Source: Vibrio penaeicida (GTDB lineage Bacteria; Pseudomonadota; Gammaproteobacteria; Enterobacterales; Vibrionaceae). Taken from it: a DNA stretch of 64,000 bases. The translations under genes and the position numbers were made by a program. Below, in pieces: positions 1-8,262 of this stretch (position 1 is its first letter; every line of letters starts with the position of its first letter). The DNA lies in the NCBI RefSeq assembly GCF_002933855.1, contig NZ_BFAQ01000031.1, positions 62,001 through 126,000 of the forward strand, in the 5' to 3' direction. The notes below the pieces were generated by a model. The model worked only from the letters and a program-made list of their open reading frames with translations. It was not told the origin of the DNA and did no database searches.

Positions 1-221
1 TTCAATACGCCAAAGCGTATGGACAAAGTAGCCGCTGGGATGACAGAAGGCGTTACGAAGAAGGGCTGCATCAAGGGTTGTTTTCGTCAGTATTGAGCTT
101 GTTCTCGCTCGTGTGCGAAAGCCTAACCCGAGTGCTGACTACTTCGATTAAACAGCAAATAGACTCGTCGAAATCACGCGGCAATAAAGTGAGCGGTAAA
201 AAGGGATTTCAAAATGACTAG
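1..221 (+). CDS. bcsA: Cellulose synthase catalytic subunit BcsA, C-terminal fragment (5' end outside window)
   Basis: An open frame enters from the left edge in the third reading frame and stops at 219-221, overlapping the bcsB start by 8 nt. The tail is basic and amphipathic, with RWDDRRRYEEGL followed by a hydrophobic stretch, as expected for the region after the PilZ domain of BcsA. BcsA is the inner-membrane glycosyltransferase that polymerises UDP-glucose and moves the glucan across the membrane under c-di-GMP control. Only about 72 residues are visible, so the assignment rests mainly on its place directly upstream of bcsB with translational overlap. No catalytic motif is inside the window. 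Confidence 0.6.
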   Translation, partial: QYAKAYGQSSRWDDRRRYEEGLHQGLFSSVLSLFSLVCESLTRVLTTSIKQQIDSSKSRGNKVSGKKGFQND

Positions 222-2187
222 ATTCTTCTTCCTATTATGCTTTGTTGTGTCCTTGAATGCAGTGGCAGAAAAAAAGGTGACCGTTCCTTTAACTTATTCA
301 ACGGCAAATCAAGGTGATATCGTGTTACGTGGTCAGACACAAATGATCAACCTACCTATTTCGATACTGGATGGTCAAAAGGTGGAAAAACTCCATCTTT
401 CTCTGGCGGTGTTTAATAATAATGCGGTTGATAAATCGCTGCTATGGATCTTAACGGGCAAGCGTACCTTGGTGAATATTGAGCTCAAGCAGCGTACTCA
501 GTTCCAGCAGTTGGATGTGACTATTCCCCCTGAGCTTATCTCCAAACGTGATTCCAGCTTGAACCTAAGAATTCAACATATCTCGAATGATCCTTCAAAT
601 GTGGTTGATGCAACAGAGCTGACAACCGTCATTAATGCAGAAAGCTCGAACTATTCTCTGACTTACATTGAAAGCGTGAATAAAGAGGATCAGACATTAC
701 TCTCATACAATGACATGATTCGTAGCGGGCAAGGACATGGTTTGCCTGTTCAATTGGTTTCTTTAGTAGAGGGAAATCAGGATCTCTCTTTGGGGATCGC
801 GGCATCTTTGGTGCAGGGGTGGACACTAAAAAGTGGCTCGGAAGACTATGAATTCGATTATTTGAATGTCCACTCCACTTCTTTTTCTACTTCAAAACCA
901 ACCGTGGTTTATGGAACACGGGATCATCTTCTTAAAGCTGGGTGGATAAACTTGGATACGCATAATGCCATTTCGGGGCCGTATCTAAAAACGGGAAAAA
1001 ACCCGAAAGGGATTGATTGGCTCCTTGTGGTGTCTGGGAGCAGTCCAATGGAAGTTAAGCGAGCGTCCAAAGTTTTTGCAAATAACTTACGACGGTTACC
1101 TGAGAGTGCTTCTACTACCATAAAAGTCGATGATGCGATGAAAGACACATCACTAAAAAGTGCAGAGCAATACCTCGTGTCTGAGTTTACCGATCAAGTA
1201 GAGCTAACCGATTCCCCTCTCGAATTATCGTTAGTCATGCCGAGCAATATACTGTTCAGCGATGAAGATAATGCCAAGTTAAATCTATTGTTACAGCATT
1301 CACGTGTAGCCCCAGGTGAAGGCTCTATGATATTGCGTGTAAACGGAAAATATTCAAACAGTTTACCTTTGCGGTCGAGTTACTGGCGAGACAATCAGCA
1401 TTATAGAATTAACATACCCATGAAAGACTTTAGACCTGGAATTAATCATGTAAGCGTACAGGTTTATGGCCCCGTTGATATACGCAATCAACAGCGTCGG
1501 TTTAAGGTGTATATGTCTGATAAATCTAATCTTCAATTGAGTTCTTGGGTTAATTTCATTCCAACGGAAGGTCACAGCGTTTCCCCTATTGATTTTCTAG
1601 CCATAACCGACGATTGCGGCGAGCAGGCTCAGATAACATTGGACCCGAGCAACCCAGAGCAGCTTAAAAAGCTTTGGAGGTTGCTTGCCCACGTATCTCA
1701 CCGCACGCACAAAGCGATGCCCGGTTTATTGGTGACGAGCGACGCACAACAAAAGCGACAACTCCATATAAAGCTAAATGAAACAAACGAAGAAAACTTT
1801 GTTTATGACGAAACCGAGAGCGATTCTAGGTGGGGTGAACTCAAACATAGGCTGTTTGAATTTATCGCGCATTCAGAAAGCCGAGATGAAGATTTTGGTC
1901 AATCGCTGAATAGCCATGAACTGGCTTATGTGAGACATACTAACGACAAAGGTTGGTATCGGCTTCAGTTAACAAAAAGCACACCTGAAAAGTTTGATGA
2001 CTTTCTTCGCAGTGAAGCTAGTGCCCCTCCGAAGGGAATATTAAGCGAAAAAGAATTTTCTAGTCATTCATCGCAGTTTTTTAAAGCCGCTTTTATCGGA
2101 TATCCGGCGGCATTGTCTGTCATTGCTCTCATCATTATTTGGTGGATGTCGGCGTTTGTTTCCCGTTATTTGGAATCGCGTAAATGA
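214..2187 (+). CDS. bcsB: Cellulose synthase regulatory subunit BcsB
   Basis: A 657-residue protein with an N-terminal signal peptide (hydrophobic 4-16, AVA before the mature part), a long periplasmic beta-rich region, and one C-terminal transmembrane helix near residues 626-650 followed by a basic tail. This is the architecture of BcsB, the periplasmic partner that anchors to BcsA through its C-terminal helix and guides the emerging glucan. The length is a little short of enterobacterial BcsB. The ATG lies inside the end of the upstream bcsA frame and the stop overlaps the bcsZ start by 4 nt, so bcsA-bcsB-bcsZ look translationally coupled. Confidence 0.88.
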   Translation: MTRFFFLLCFVVSLNAVAEKKVTVPLTYSTANQGDIVLRGQTQMINLPISILDGQKVEKLHLSLAVFNNNAVDKSLLWILTGKRTLVNIELKQRTQFQQLDVTIPPELISKRDSSLNLRIQHISNDPSNVVDATELTTVINAESSNYSLTYIESVNKEDQTLLSYNDMIRSGQGHGLPVQLVSLVEGNQDLSLGIAASLVQGWTLKSGSEDYEFDYLNVHSTSFSTSKPTVVYGTRDHLLKAGWINLDTHNAISGPYLKTGKNPKGIDWLLVVSGSSPMEVKRASKVFANNLRRLPESASTTIKVDDAMKDTSLKSAEQYLVSEFTDQVELTDSPLELSLVMPSNILFSDEDNAKLNLLLQHSRVAPGEGSMILRVNGKYSNSLPLRSSYWRDNQHYRINIPMKDFRPGINHVSVQVYGPVDIRNQQRRFKVYMSDKSNLQLSSWVNFIPTEGHSVSPIDFLAITDDCGEQAQITLDPSNPEQLKKLWRLLAHVSHRTHKAMPGLLVTSDAQQKRQLHIKLNETNEENFVYDETESDSRWGELKHRLFEFIAHSESRDEDFGQSLNSHELAYVRHTNDKGWYRLQLTKSTPEKFDDFLRSEASAPPKGILSEKEFSSHSSQFFKAAFIGYPAALSVIALIIIWWMSAFVSRYLESRK

Positions 2188-3203
2188 AGAAGAGAATAGT
2201 TTTGTTTGCGGGTACGATGACGAGCTTGGTGATGAGCACAAACACTATGGCACTTACCGTGTGCGAGAGTGATGTTGGCATGTGGCATACGTTCAAAAAC
2301 AGTTTTGTCAATCAAGATGGGCGAGTCGTAGACGTCGGCAATCAAGGTATATCGCACAGTGAAGGGCAGGGTTATGGAATGCTTATCGCTGAATATTTTG
2401 GTGACAAGTCAGCCTTCGACCGCATGTGGCATTGGACCCAAAATAACTTACAGCGAAAAGAAGACAGGTTGTTTTCTTGGAAATGGCAACCGACAAAGCC
2501 ACATATTCCCGACAGTAATAATGCCAGTGATGGCGATGTGTTAATTGCATGGGCATTGCAACGAGCTCAAAAGCAATGGTCAGGTCAAGGGTATGGCACT
2601 AGCGCTAAACAAATCATTAGCGAGCTGCAAAAGTCTCATATAAAAACGGTGAATCGGCAAAGCATTTTGCTCCCCGGAGCGTATGGGTTCAACTTTGATG
2701 ATCGAACGGTTGTTAACCCTGCGTACTGGGTGTATCCGGCATTGCAGGATTTCAATCAATACAGCAGCCAGTGGTCGAAGTTGTCCAAAAGTGGTTTGTC
2801 GATTCTGAATCAAAACCTTTACGGACGTGAAAAACTGACGTCGGATTGGTTGGAGTACAAAAATGGTGATTGGAAGCCAGCCTCGGGCTTTGAATCACGT
2901 TTTAGTTACTCAAGTTATCGTATTCCGCTTTACGTTATTTGGGGTGGGCAATCACACCAGCTGAACACTCACTATATCAATTGGTTGGCACGGAATACGG
3001 CGTGGGTGAATGTGCAATCGGGTGAATCCGCTAGTTACCCGCCGCCCGACGGTGCCATTGCGATAGCTCAACTTGTTCGCCTTTCACGTACTTCGAGAAA
3101 ACATGACCAAGGCATCGAAGTTTACCCCAAAGGAAAAGACTATTACTCCGACAGCTTGGTGCTGTTGTCTCATATCGCTTATAACGAGAGGATTTGCCAA
3201 TGA
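2184..3203 (+). CDS. bcsZ: Periplasmic endoglucanase BcsZ (GH8)
   Basis: 339 residues with a Sec signal peptide ending near residue 23. The GH8 signature SEGQGYGM carries the expected catalytic acid at Glu60, and SDGD at 115-118 matches the substrate-binding Asp region. BcsZ trims cellulose in the periplasm during synthesis and usually belongs to bcs operons. In the segment where many GH8 enzymes have Tyr-Asp-Ala-x-Arg with the base Asp, this protein reads Tyr-Ser-Ser-Tyr-Arg (Y242 to R246), so the usual general base may be replaced by Ser243; this comes from eye alignment. The 4-nt overlap with bcsB and the overlap with the next gene support one operon. Confidence 0.9.
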   Translation: MKKRIVLFAGTMTSLVMSTNTMALTVCESDVGMWHTFKNSFVNQDGRVVDVGNQGISHSEGQGYGMLIAEYFGDKSAFDRMWHWTQNNLQRKEDRLFSWKWQPTKPHIPDSNNASDGDVLIAWALQRAQKQWSGQGYGTSAKQIISELQKSHIKTVNRQSILLPGAYGFNFDDRTVVNPAYWVYPALQDFNQYSSQWSKLSKSGLSILNQNLYGREKLTSDWLEYKNGDWKPASGFESRFSYSSYRIPLYVIWGGQSHQLNTHYINWLARNTAWVNVQSGESASYPPPDGAIAIAQLVRLSRTSRKHDQGIEVYPKGKDYYSDSLVLLSHIAYNERICQ

Positions 3204-4657
3204 ACAGATACACCTTATTGGTAACGCTAACTGCGTTGACAGCACACGCTCAGGATCATCATGAAATCACCGTATTCGACGACCGTATTAAAGTAGAAAT
3301 CACCACACAGACCCAAACAGGGTTTGATGAAACGGTGTATTGGAATATGTTGGAGAAGGAGGGCTGGAAGGAGACGAAAAAAGCAACGGAAGACCTCAAC
3401 ATATCTTCGGCATTGCTAACGGAGCTTAACTATCAAGAGTCGGTTTACAGATTAAATAAGCACATCAAAAATCGCAACCTGACATCAGCCAATGCGTTAC
3501 TCGAAAAACACCCTCAGTGGCGTACCTGCGATCGCATCCAATGGCAATGGTTGGATTTGGAAAATGAAACCATGACTGGCTATGGTCCGAATGCACAAAC
3601 TAAATATCAATCGATTCTCGACAACTGTGAAGGGCAAGAGCTGAGTACCACACAAAAGTTACTGAGTTGGACACCGTCAAGTGCAGGCAGTGATATCTTG
3701 GCAAGGTACAAAACATCAGCGGGATACGATAAAAAATTTGCTGATCAAATGGAATACGACATTCGCTTGAGTCAATTGGAGTCACCGAATGTTTCTGGCA
3801 ATCGATTGGAAAGTATCGGGCACTTGGCTAAATCTAGAAAAGACACGAAAACAGCTGAAATTATCGCTTGGAAATACATGGAATCGGAGCAACCAGATAT
3901 CGCACTTGAGTGGTTTGAAAATGCAATCAATTGGGGTGGACCCAACGAAAAGCGCATTGAAGGAAAACTGCTCAGCTTGCAAGCGATGGAAGAGTTGGAA
4001 CGCCTGCATTTAGAGCATCAGGTTTGGTCGGAAAAATACCCGTCCATCGCAGAGATGGAAATCAGCACTGGTGCTAAAGAAGATCTTGAGTGTGAAGAAT
4101 CTGCAGCGAAATGTTTGGAAAGCTTGAATAGCAAACCCAATTTAGCCGCGCAAGATTTAGTGATGAAAGGTTGGAAGCTGTACGAACTTCAACGACCTAT
4201 GTCTGCTTCGATTGCATTTGAAGAGGCGCTCGACATGATGCCAAGTGATGATCCCCAGAGAGATCTCACGCAGTATGGGTATGTATTAGCGTTAGAAAAA
4301 ATGGGGTACTCAGATAAAGCAATAGCCTTAGCAATGCAAATCAATGATGTGGAAAAACGCGCTGAAATTGATAAGAAGGTTGCGGTGAGAAGGTTTTACT
4401 CTGCTTTCCAAGCTGAAGCTTATGAAGAAACCCTCACGCGTATCGAACAGTACGAACAAGATTACGGCAAAGATGTAAAGCTTATTGAAATCAAAGCATG
4501 GGCGCTTTATAACAGCCAGCGAAAAGAAGAAGCGTACGCTGAATATACGGTTTTAGCAGAAGCATTCCCCCATAATGAGGAAATGCAACGCTCTTACTTG
4601 ATCATTAAATGCGGCTTTGCTGAACACGCATCGGTGTGTAACGGGCTTGATTATTAA
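3200..4657 (+). CDS. TPR-like periplasmic protein of the cellulose operon (short BcsC-like)
   Basis: About 485 residues. The ATG at 3200 is chosen because AGAGGA sits 7 nt upstream; a TTG 6 nt earlier is in frame but lacks a site. The protein starts with a short signal peptide (hydrophobic 4-14, AHA then QDHH) and continues as mostly helical, acidic sequence with tetratricopeptide-like pairs, for example the segments around WALYNSQRKEEAYAEY. Its position after bcsZ suggests the BcsC role of binding glucan or peptidoglycan in the periplasm. Canonical BcsC is over 1100 residues and ends in an outer-membrane barrel; no barrel strands or terminal aromatic residue are seen here, and a terminator follows the stop. 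Confidence 0.72.
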   Translation: MNRYTLLVTLTALTAHAQDHHEITVFDDRIKVEITTQTQTGFDETVYWNMLEKEGWKETKKATEDLNISSALLTELNYQESVYRLNKHIKNRNLTSANALLEKHPQWRTCDRIQWQWLDLENETMTGYGPNAQTKYQSILDNCEGQELSTTQKLLSWTPSSAGSDILARYKTSAGYDKKFADQMEYDIRLSQLESPNVSGNRLESIGHLAKSRKDTKTAEIIAWKYMESEQPDIALEWFENAINWGGPNEKRIEGKLLSLQAMEELERLHLEHQVWSEKYPSIAEMEISTGAKEDLECEESAAKCLESLNSKPNLAAQDLVMKGWKLYELQRPMSASIAFEEALDMMPSDDPQRDLTQYGYVLALEKMGYSDKAIALAMQINDVEKRAEIDKKVAVRRFYSAFQAEAYEETLTRIEQYEQDYGKDVKLIEIKAWALYNSQRKEEAYAEYTVLAEAFPHNEEMQRSYLIIKCGFAEHASVCNGLDY

Positions 4658-4710
4658 ATAACCTCAGGAACTGGAACAGAATATGAAGCTCTGAATCCTG
4701 TATCTTGAGG

Positions 4711-4738
4711 CCACCTAGGTATAATGGAGGTGGTTTTT
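4711..4738 (+). terminator. Rho-independent terminator after the cellulose operon
   Basis: CCACCT at 4711-4716 pairs with AGGTGG at 4728-4733 and is followed directly by a run of five T. It lies between the end of the TPR gene and the start of the alpha/beta hydrolase gene, closing the bcs operon. Confidence 0.75.
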
Positions 4739-4753
4739 ACGTGAGGTTTTTAA

Positions 4754-5572
4754 ATGAGTAAATGGAATTTACCCAATACTTTTGAATTTAAAGGGCGACA
4801 GGTTAAATACGGTATTGAAGGGGAAGGGGAGCCTTTGGTTTTAGTGCACGGTACACCGTGGTCTTCCTTTAACTTAAGACACCTGATCCGCGATTTGTCT
4901 CGCCATTACCAAGTGCATTTTTTTGATCTTCTTGGCTATGGATCGTCTGACAAAAGCGATGGCGATGTTTCTCTCGGAATACAAAATACGTTGCTCGATG
5001 CTTTGGTTGAGCATTGGAAGATCGATACGCCATATATTGTTGGGCATGATTTTGGCGGCACAACGGTGCTAAGAAATCACATTTTAGATAAGCGACAGTA
5101 CAAAAAGATAGTAGTAATCGACCCTGTTGCCTTGTCACCTTGGGGATCGCCATTTTTCAAACACATCGAGGAACATGAAGCTGCATTTTCTGGTGTACCG
5201 GATTATATTCATGCAGCAATTGTAGAGGCATATATAAAGACCGCTGCCCACCAAGAACTCGATGCAGAAACGATAGAGGGCATTTTATCCCCTTGGATGG
5301 GAGAGTTGGGCAAGCCTGCTTTTTACCGTCAAATAGCACAAGCGGATTCAAAATTCACAGATGATTTTCAGGATAAGTTTTCGGAAGTAAGTGCACCCGT
5401 CCTTGTTTTGTGGGGGCAAGAAGATCAATGGATACCTTGCGAGCAAGCTTACCAGCTTCAAAGCAAGATTGAGGGCGCTAAATTGGCCACAATTCCTAAC
5501 ACAGGCCATTTAGTCATTGAAGAAAACCCGAAAGCGTTGGTTGCAGAAATACAGAAGTTCTTTGGGAGTTAG
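4754..5572 (+). CDS. Alpha/beta hydrolase with Asp nucleophile (epoxide hydrolase / haloalkane dehalogenase type)
   Basis: A 272-residue alpha/beta-fold hydrolase. The oxyanion motif HGTPW is at 32-36. The nucleophile elbow reads G-H-D-F-G-G at 97-102, with Asp99 where esterases have Ser. Asp224 (GQEDQW) and His252 (NTGH) are the likely acid and base. An Asp nucleophile is the hallmark of epoxide hydrolases and haloalkane/haloacetate dehalogenases, which form a covalent ester intermediate that water then hydrolyses; ordinary esterases and lipases are thereby less likely. No signal peptide is visible, so it should be cytoplasmic. It is monocistronic, with terminators on both sides. The substrate cannot be told from sequence. 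Confidence 0.85.
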   Translation: MSKWNLPNTFEFKGRQVKYGIEGEGEPLVLVHGTPWSSFNLRHLIRDLSRHYQVHFFDLLGYGSSDKSDGDVSLGIQNTLLDALVEHWKIDTPYIVGHDFGGTTVLRNHILDKRQYKKIVVIDPVALSPWGSPFFKHIEEHEAAFSGVPDYIHAAIVEAYIKTAAHQELDAETIEGILSPWMGELGKPAFYRQIAQADSKFTDDFQDKFSEVSAPVLVLWGQEDQWIPCEQAYQLQSKIEGAKLATIPNTGHLVIEENPKALVAEIQKFFGS

Positions 5573-5580
5573 AGTCTGTT

Positions 5581-5594
5581 AACCGTTCGCGGTT
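5581..5594 (+). other. UUCG-loop hairpin
   Basis: AACCG and CGGTT enclose a TTCG loop just after the hydrolase stop codon. This stable tetraloop hairpin probably acts with the downstream terminator in 3'-end formation. Confidence 0.45.
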
Positions 5595-5634
5595 AAATCT
5601 GAATGGGTTCTAGGCATTTTAATTGGCTTGAAAG

Positions 5635-5669
5635 CCTCCCCTCACATTGGTGGAGAGGAGGTTTTAATT
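5635..5669 (+). terminator. Terminator after the alpha/beta hydrolase gene
   Basis: CCTCCCCTC at 5635-5643 pairs with GAGAGGAGG at 5653-5661 with one mismatch, followed by TTTTAATTT on the plus strand. It separates the hydrolase from the convergent DoxX-like gene. Confidence 0.7.
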
Positions 5670-5692
5670 TAGCAAGTTAACTGCCTTCTGAG

Positions 5693-6124
5693 TTAGCTGT
5701 CTTTTGAATTAGATGGCGCCTTGTACCCCATGGTGTAACTGTCGAAATCTCGCATTAAGTAAAGTACAAGACAGGCGGCGAGCATTGGCCAAGCTGTAAA
5801 GAACAGCAAATTACCTAGCGGATCCAGATACTTCATGAAGGAAGAAAACGTCGAGAAGCCATGAAGAATCAGTGCAATCAGGTAGGTAGTGGAGCGTTGA
5901 ATACCCAGTAAGAATGCGCCAACGAATATAAGCTGAACAATGCCAATGATCAAAGAAAAACCAGCGGATACGTCCAGCCCATAGAAAGCTGAAAATACTT
6001 TAGTGGAATGTTCCGGTGCAAGGATTTTGTCGAAAGCCCAAACAAAGAAAACAAGGGCAATCGTAACGCGCAGAGCCAGTAAGCCGAGCGCGAGATGTTT
6101 TTGCTGTTGTGGTGAGATGTTCAA
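5693..6124 (-). CDS. DoxX-like small four-helix membrane protein
   Basis: 143 residues with about four hydrophobic helices (roughly 10-30, 52-72, 77-95 and 105-125), short loops, and a polar C-terminal tail that probably faces the cytoplasm. The pattern, with a charged DKI after the first helix and a glycine-rich second half, fits the DoxX/DoxD superfamily, whose members are often linked to redox or small-molecule roles but are mostly uncharacterised. It is alone on the minus strand and convergent with the hydrolase gene. The family call is by architecture; no catalytic residue is evident. Confidence 0.65.
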   Translation of the reverse strand: MNISPQQQKHLALGLLALRVTIALVFFVWAFDKILAPEHSTKVFSAFYGLDVSAGFSLIIGIVQLIFVGAFLLGIQRSTTYLIALILHGFSTFSSFMKYLDPLGNLLFFTAWPMLAACLVLYLMRDFDSYTMGYKAPSNSKDS

Positions 6125-6451
6125 GATAAATTTCTCCAGTTATATGAATGCGGAGAATACAGACCGACCGGCTTTTTAATTTATTTCTGAACGATTGGTT
6201 ATTTTATAAAGTAATCGAAGATTTAAAGCTAAACAGGAATGAAAATCACATTGTGAGTGAATGAGAATAATGCGAGCCATCTCTATTGATTACGTGAAAC
6301 GGCTTTTTATTCAAGATTTTAACTCACGTTCATCATGCTATTCTTCTTGCGACTAGAAAGTCTTGGATTGAAGACGGAGGATTACCTACCCAAGCATCCT
6401 CTGGTCAATGAGTAGATTTTGTATAGAACGTGAAATCATTAAAAGGGATTT
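6125..6451. other. 327-bp divergent intergenic region
   Basis: AT-rich spacer between the DoxX-like gene (minus) and the membrane protein gene (plus), which should hold both promoters. No convincing small ORF, RNA or long repeat was found. Confidence 0.4.
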
Positions 6452-7303
6452 ATGACTAACCAAGTTTTTCGTTATAGCACTGAATGGCAAAAAACCATCA
6501 AAATCTGTGTAGTGGTATTGGCATTGATGGGGGGCAGTTTTTTGTACCTAACGCAGCAAGATATAGAGGGTATCGATGCATTGGGTATGATGGCCTCACT
6601 ACCGTTTCTGTTGCTTGCTTTTGTGTTGGGACACTTGGCACGCAACTTACCAAACAAAGCGATTGAGTTAAGTAATGATGGTGTTTGGTATCAGCATGAA
6701 GGCGAAGTAAACGGCAAAGTCTTATTTGATCGTGTTTGTTGTATCAAAGAGCGTGCCTTTTTACAGCGATTAGATTTGCTGGATAGTGAAAAGCGTAAGC
6801 TCATCAGCATAGATTACAAACTCGCAGACTTTGAGATTTTAAGGTATGCGCTGTGTGATCGGATAAATTCAGGTTTAACGGCGCAAGATCAATCTGAGTT
6901 TAAAAAAGGAAGGCTTGCCCAGTTTTTCCACTTAGCGGGAGTGATATGTTTCTTGTTTATGCCTCTCATTGTTCTTTGGACTGAACTTGAGCTGAGTTGG
7001 TTTCTGGTGCTGGGATTGCTTTTTGTCACTGTCCTTATCATTTTCGAGTATTTTAATACGCCAACTCAATTGGTGATTCGAAAAAACGCATTCTCAGTAC
7101 GTTATCGATTACGCCATACCCATGTAGGGTTTGATGAAGTGATCGGTCTTCAGATGGCGGATGCGTTAGAAAAAGGCAGCCGTACTCCTTATGTTCTGTT
7201 GACCTGCAGAAATTTAAGAAAGCCAATTAAGTTAAAAGGATTGGGTGTAGATGTGAATAGATTGTTTTCTATACTCGAAAATACAATAACGAAAAAGCAA
7301 TAA
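6452..7303 (+). CDS. Hypothetical four-TM membrane protein
   Basis: 283 residues, ATG preceded by AAAAGGGA. Two hydrophobic helices occur near 17-34 and 45-63, followed by a soluble segment of about 90 residues, then two more helices near 158-175 and 180-198, then a second soluble domain of about 85 residues ending in basic residues. The two halves have the same plan (TM pair, then a beta-rich cytoplasmic segment), suggesting an internal duplication resembling bacterial PH-like membrane proteins. No enzymatic motif is seen and the function is unknown. It is monocistronic and followed by a strong terminator. Confidence 0.75.
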   Translation: MTNQVFRYSTEWQKTIKICVVVLALMGGSFLYLTQQDIEGIDALGMMASLPFLLLAFVLGHLARNLPNKAIELSNDGVWYQHEGEVNGKVLFDRVCCIKERAFLQRLDLLDSEKRKLISIDYKLADFEILRYALCDRINSGLTAQDQSEFKKGRLAQFFHLAGVICFLFMPLIVLWTELELSWFLVLGLLFVTVLIIFEYFNTPTQLVIRKNAFSVRYRLRHTHVGFDEVIGLQMADALEKGSRTPYVLLTCRNLRKPIKLKGLGVDVNRLFSILENTITKKQ

Positions 7304-7365
7304 CGAAAAGTAATAATATTGCGTTTATTCAAACTACATCGATAGAGGTGAGACGGTTTGGGTAT

Positions 7366-7397
7366 AAAAAATAGCCAGAATCATCTGGCTATTTTTT
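7366..7397. terminator. Bidirectional terminator
   Basis: A perfect 14-bp inverted repeat: AATAGCCAGA and TCTGGCTATT around ATCA, flanked by A5 on the left and T6 on the right. It can serve both the membrane protein gene (plus) and the cold-shock gene (minus). Confidence 0.9.
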
Positions 7398-7420
7398 CAA
7401 ACTAAATTTACTCAAAGGAA

Positions 7421-7630
7421 TTAAAGAACAGAAATATCTTCCGCTTGAGGCCCTTTATTACCCTGAGTGACTTTAAATTCAACTTTCTGACCTTCTACCA
7501 AAGTACGGAAGCCGTCCCCTGTAATTGCTGAGAAGTGCGCAAATACGTCAGGTCCATTTTCTTGTTGAATAAAACCAAAACCTTTAGATTCGTTGAACCA
7601 TTTTACGCTACCCACTACTTTGTCTGACAT
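7421..7630 (-). CDS. Cold-shock domain protein (CspA family)
   Basis: 69 residues forming a single cold-shock domain, with the RNP1 motif KGFGFI and RNP2 motif VFAHF. These OB-fold proteins bind single-stranded RNA and DNA and act as RNA chaperones in the cytoplasm. The length is that of CspA/CspE-type proteins. A long AT-rich leader lies upstream (7631 onward), as is typical for csp genes controlled at mRNA level, but whether this copy is cold-inducible cannot be read from the sequence. It shares a bidirectional terminator with the upstream plus-strand gene. Confidence 0.95.
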   Translation of the reverse strand: MSDKVVGSVKWFNESKGFGFIQQENGPDVFAHFSAITGDGFRTLVEGQKVEFKVTQGNKGPQAEDISVL

Positions 7631-7983
7631 GATGTTTTCCTAGTTAAAAGATTATTTAATATGTGATTGCATAGGAAGCTACCATAAAAAATAAAGGTAG
7701 CAAGGGACAAAATCACATTAACGCGTATTAATAGTTGAAATATTTTAGTGATATTTTTCTTTATATTTATTTGATTCAAGAAAGGCAATTGTCTTTACAC
7801 AAGAAACATTCTTTTTTGGAAGGCGTGTAGATGAAGTGCATTCTGATGATGCGAATCGCGAATATGAGAACGTGCTTAAGTTGAAATGCTTTAATCCATG
7901 AAGTTGTTGTGGTTACTTTGGCAGGTTGATAATGTTGGTGAATACTCAGAGCCTCTGGGAAATCACCTAAAAAGGAGTTAATG
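7631..7983. other. 353-bp divergent region with the csp leader
   Basis: AT-rich non-coding stretch between the cold-shock gene (minus) and the tautomerase gene (plus). It should contain the csp promoter and 5' leader and the tautomerase promoter. No further ORF or structured RNA could be supported. Confidence 0.4.
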
Positions 7984-8184
7984 ATGCCCTTTATCGCATT
8001 TGAAGCAGGTCAGCTTTCTGAAGACGTGAAAGAAGAATTGATCAAGAAACTTACAGATGTGTCTGTAGAAGTGACAGGTATTCCGAAAGAGTTGTTTTTG
8101 GTTGCGATTCGAGAGTGGCCAGATACTAACGTCGCAGTCGGCGGAAAATCCGTTAAGCAGCTGAAGCAAGAACTTGGGAAGTAA
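7984..8184 (+). CDS. 4-oxalocrotonate tautomerase-like protein
   Basis: A 66-residue protein of the tautomerase superfamily. The second of two adjacent ATG codons is chosen because it gives Met-Pro, and this family needs Pro1 exposed as the catalytic base after Met removal; it also sits 6 nt after AGGAG. The sequence has the family's short beta-alpha-beta plan, with a hydrophobic first strand (PFIAFEAG), a helix, and the second strand FLVAIREW. It is longer at the C terminus than the classic 62-residue 4-OT. The substrate is unknown. It is a single gene, followed by a tandem repeat. Confidence 0.82.
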   Translation: MPFIAFEAGQLSEDVKEELIKKLTDVSVEVTGIPKELFLVAIREWPDTNVAVGGKSVKQLKQELGK

Positions 8185-8193
8185 ACTTGTCTG

Positions 8194-8227
8194 CAAAAAA
8201 CAAAAAACAAAAAACAAAAAACAAAAA
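8194..8227. repeat. Heptamer tandem repeat CAAAAAA, about 4.9 copies
   Basis: Units at 8194, 8201, 8208, 8215 and a partial unit at 8222. Read on the minus strand this is a long T-rich run right after the hairpin at 8228-8243, so it doubles as the U-tract of the rhodanese-gene terminator. Confidence 0.9.
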
Positions 8228-8243
8228 GGGTACGTATGTACCC
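8220..8243 (-). terminator. Terminator of the rhodanese gene
   Basis: GGGTAC (8228-8233) and GTACCC (8238-8243) around a 4-nt loop. On the minus strand it is followed by T5 and then further T6 runs. It lies 20 nt after the rhodanese stop. Confidence 0.8.
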
Positions 8244-8262
8244 TTATTGTGAGCTTAGTGCG

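Noticed and set aside
8194..8227. CRISPR-like repeat
   Set aside because: Seven-base tandem units without spacers; a simple repeat only. No CRISPR array was seen anywhere.
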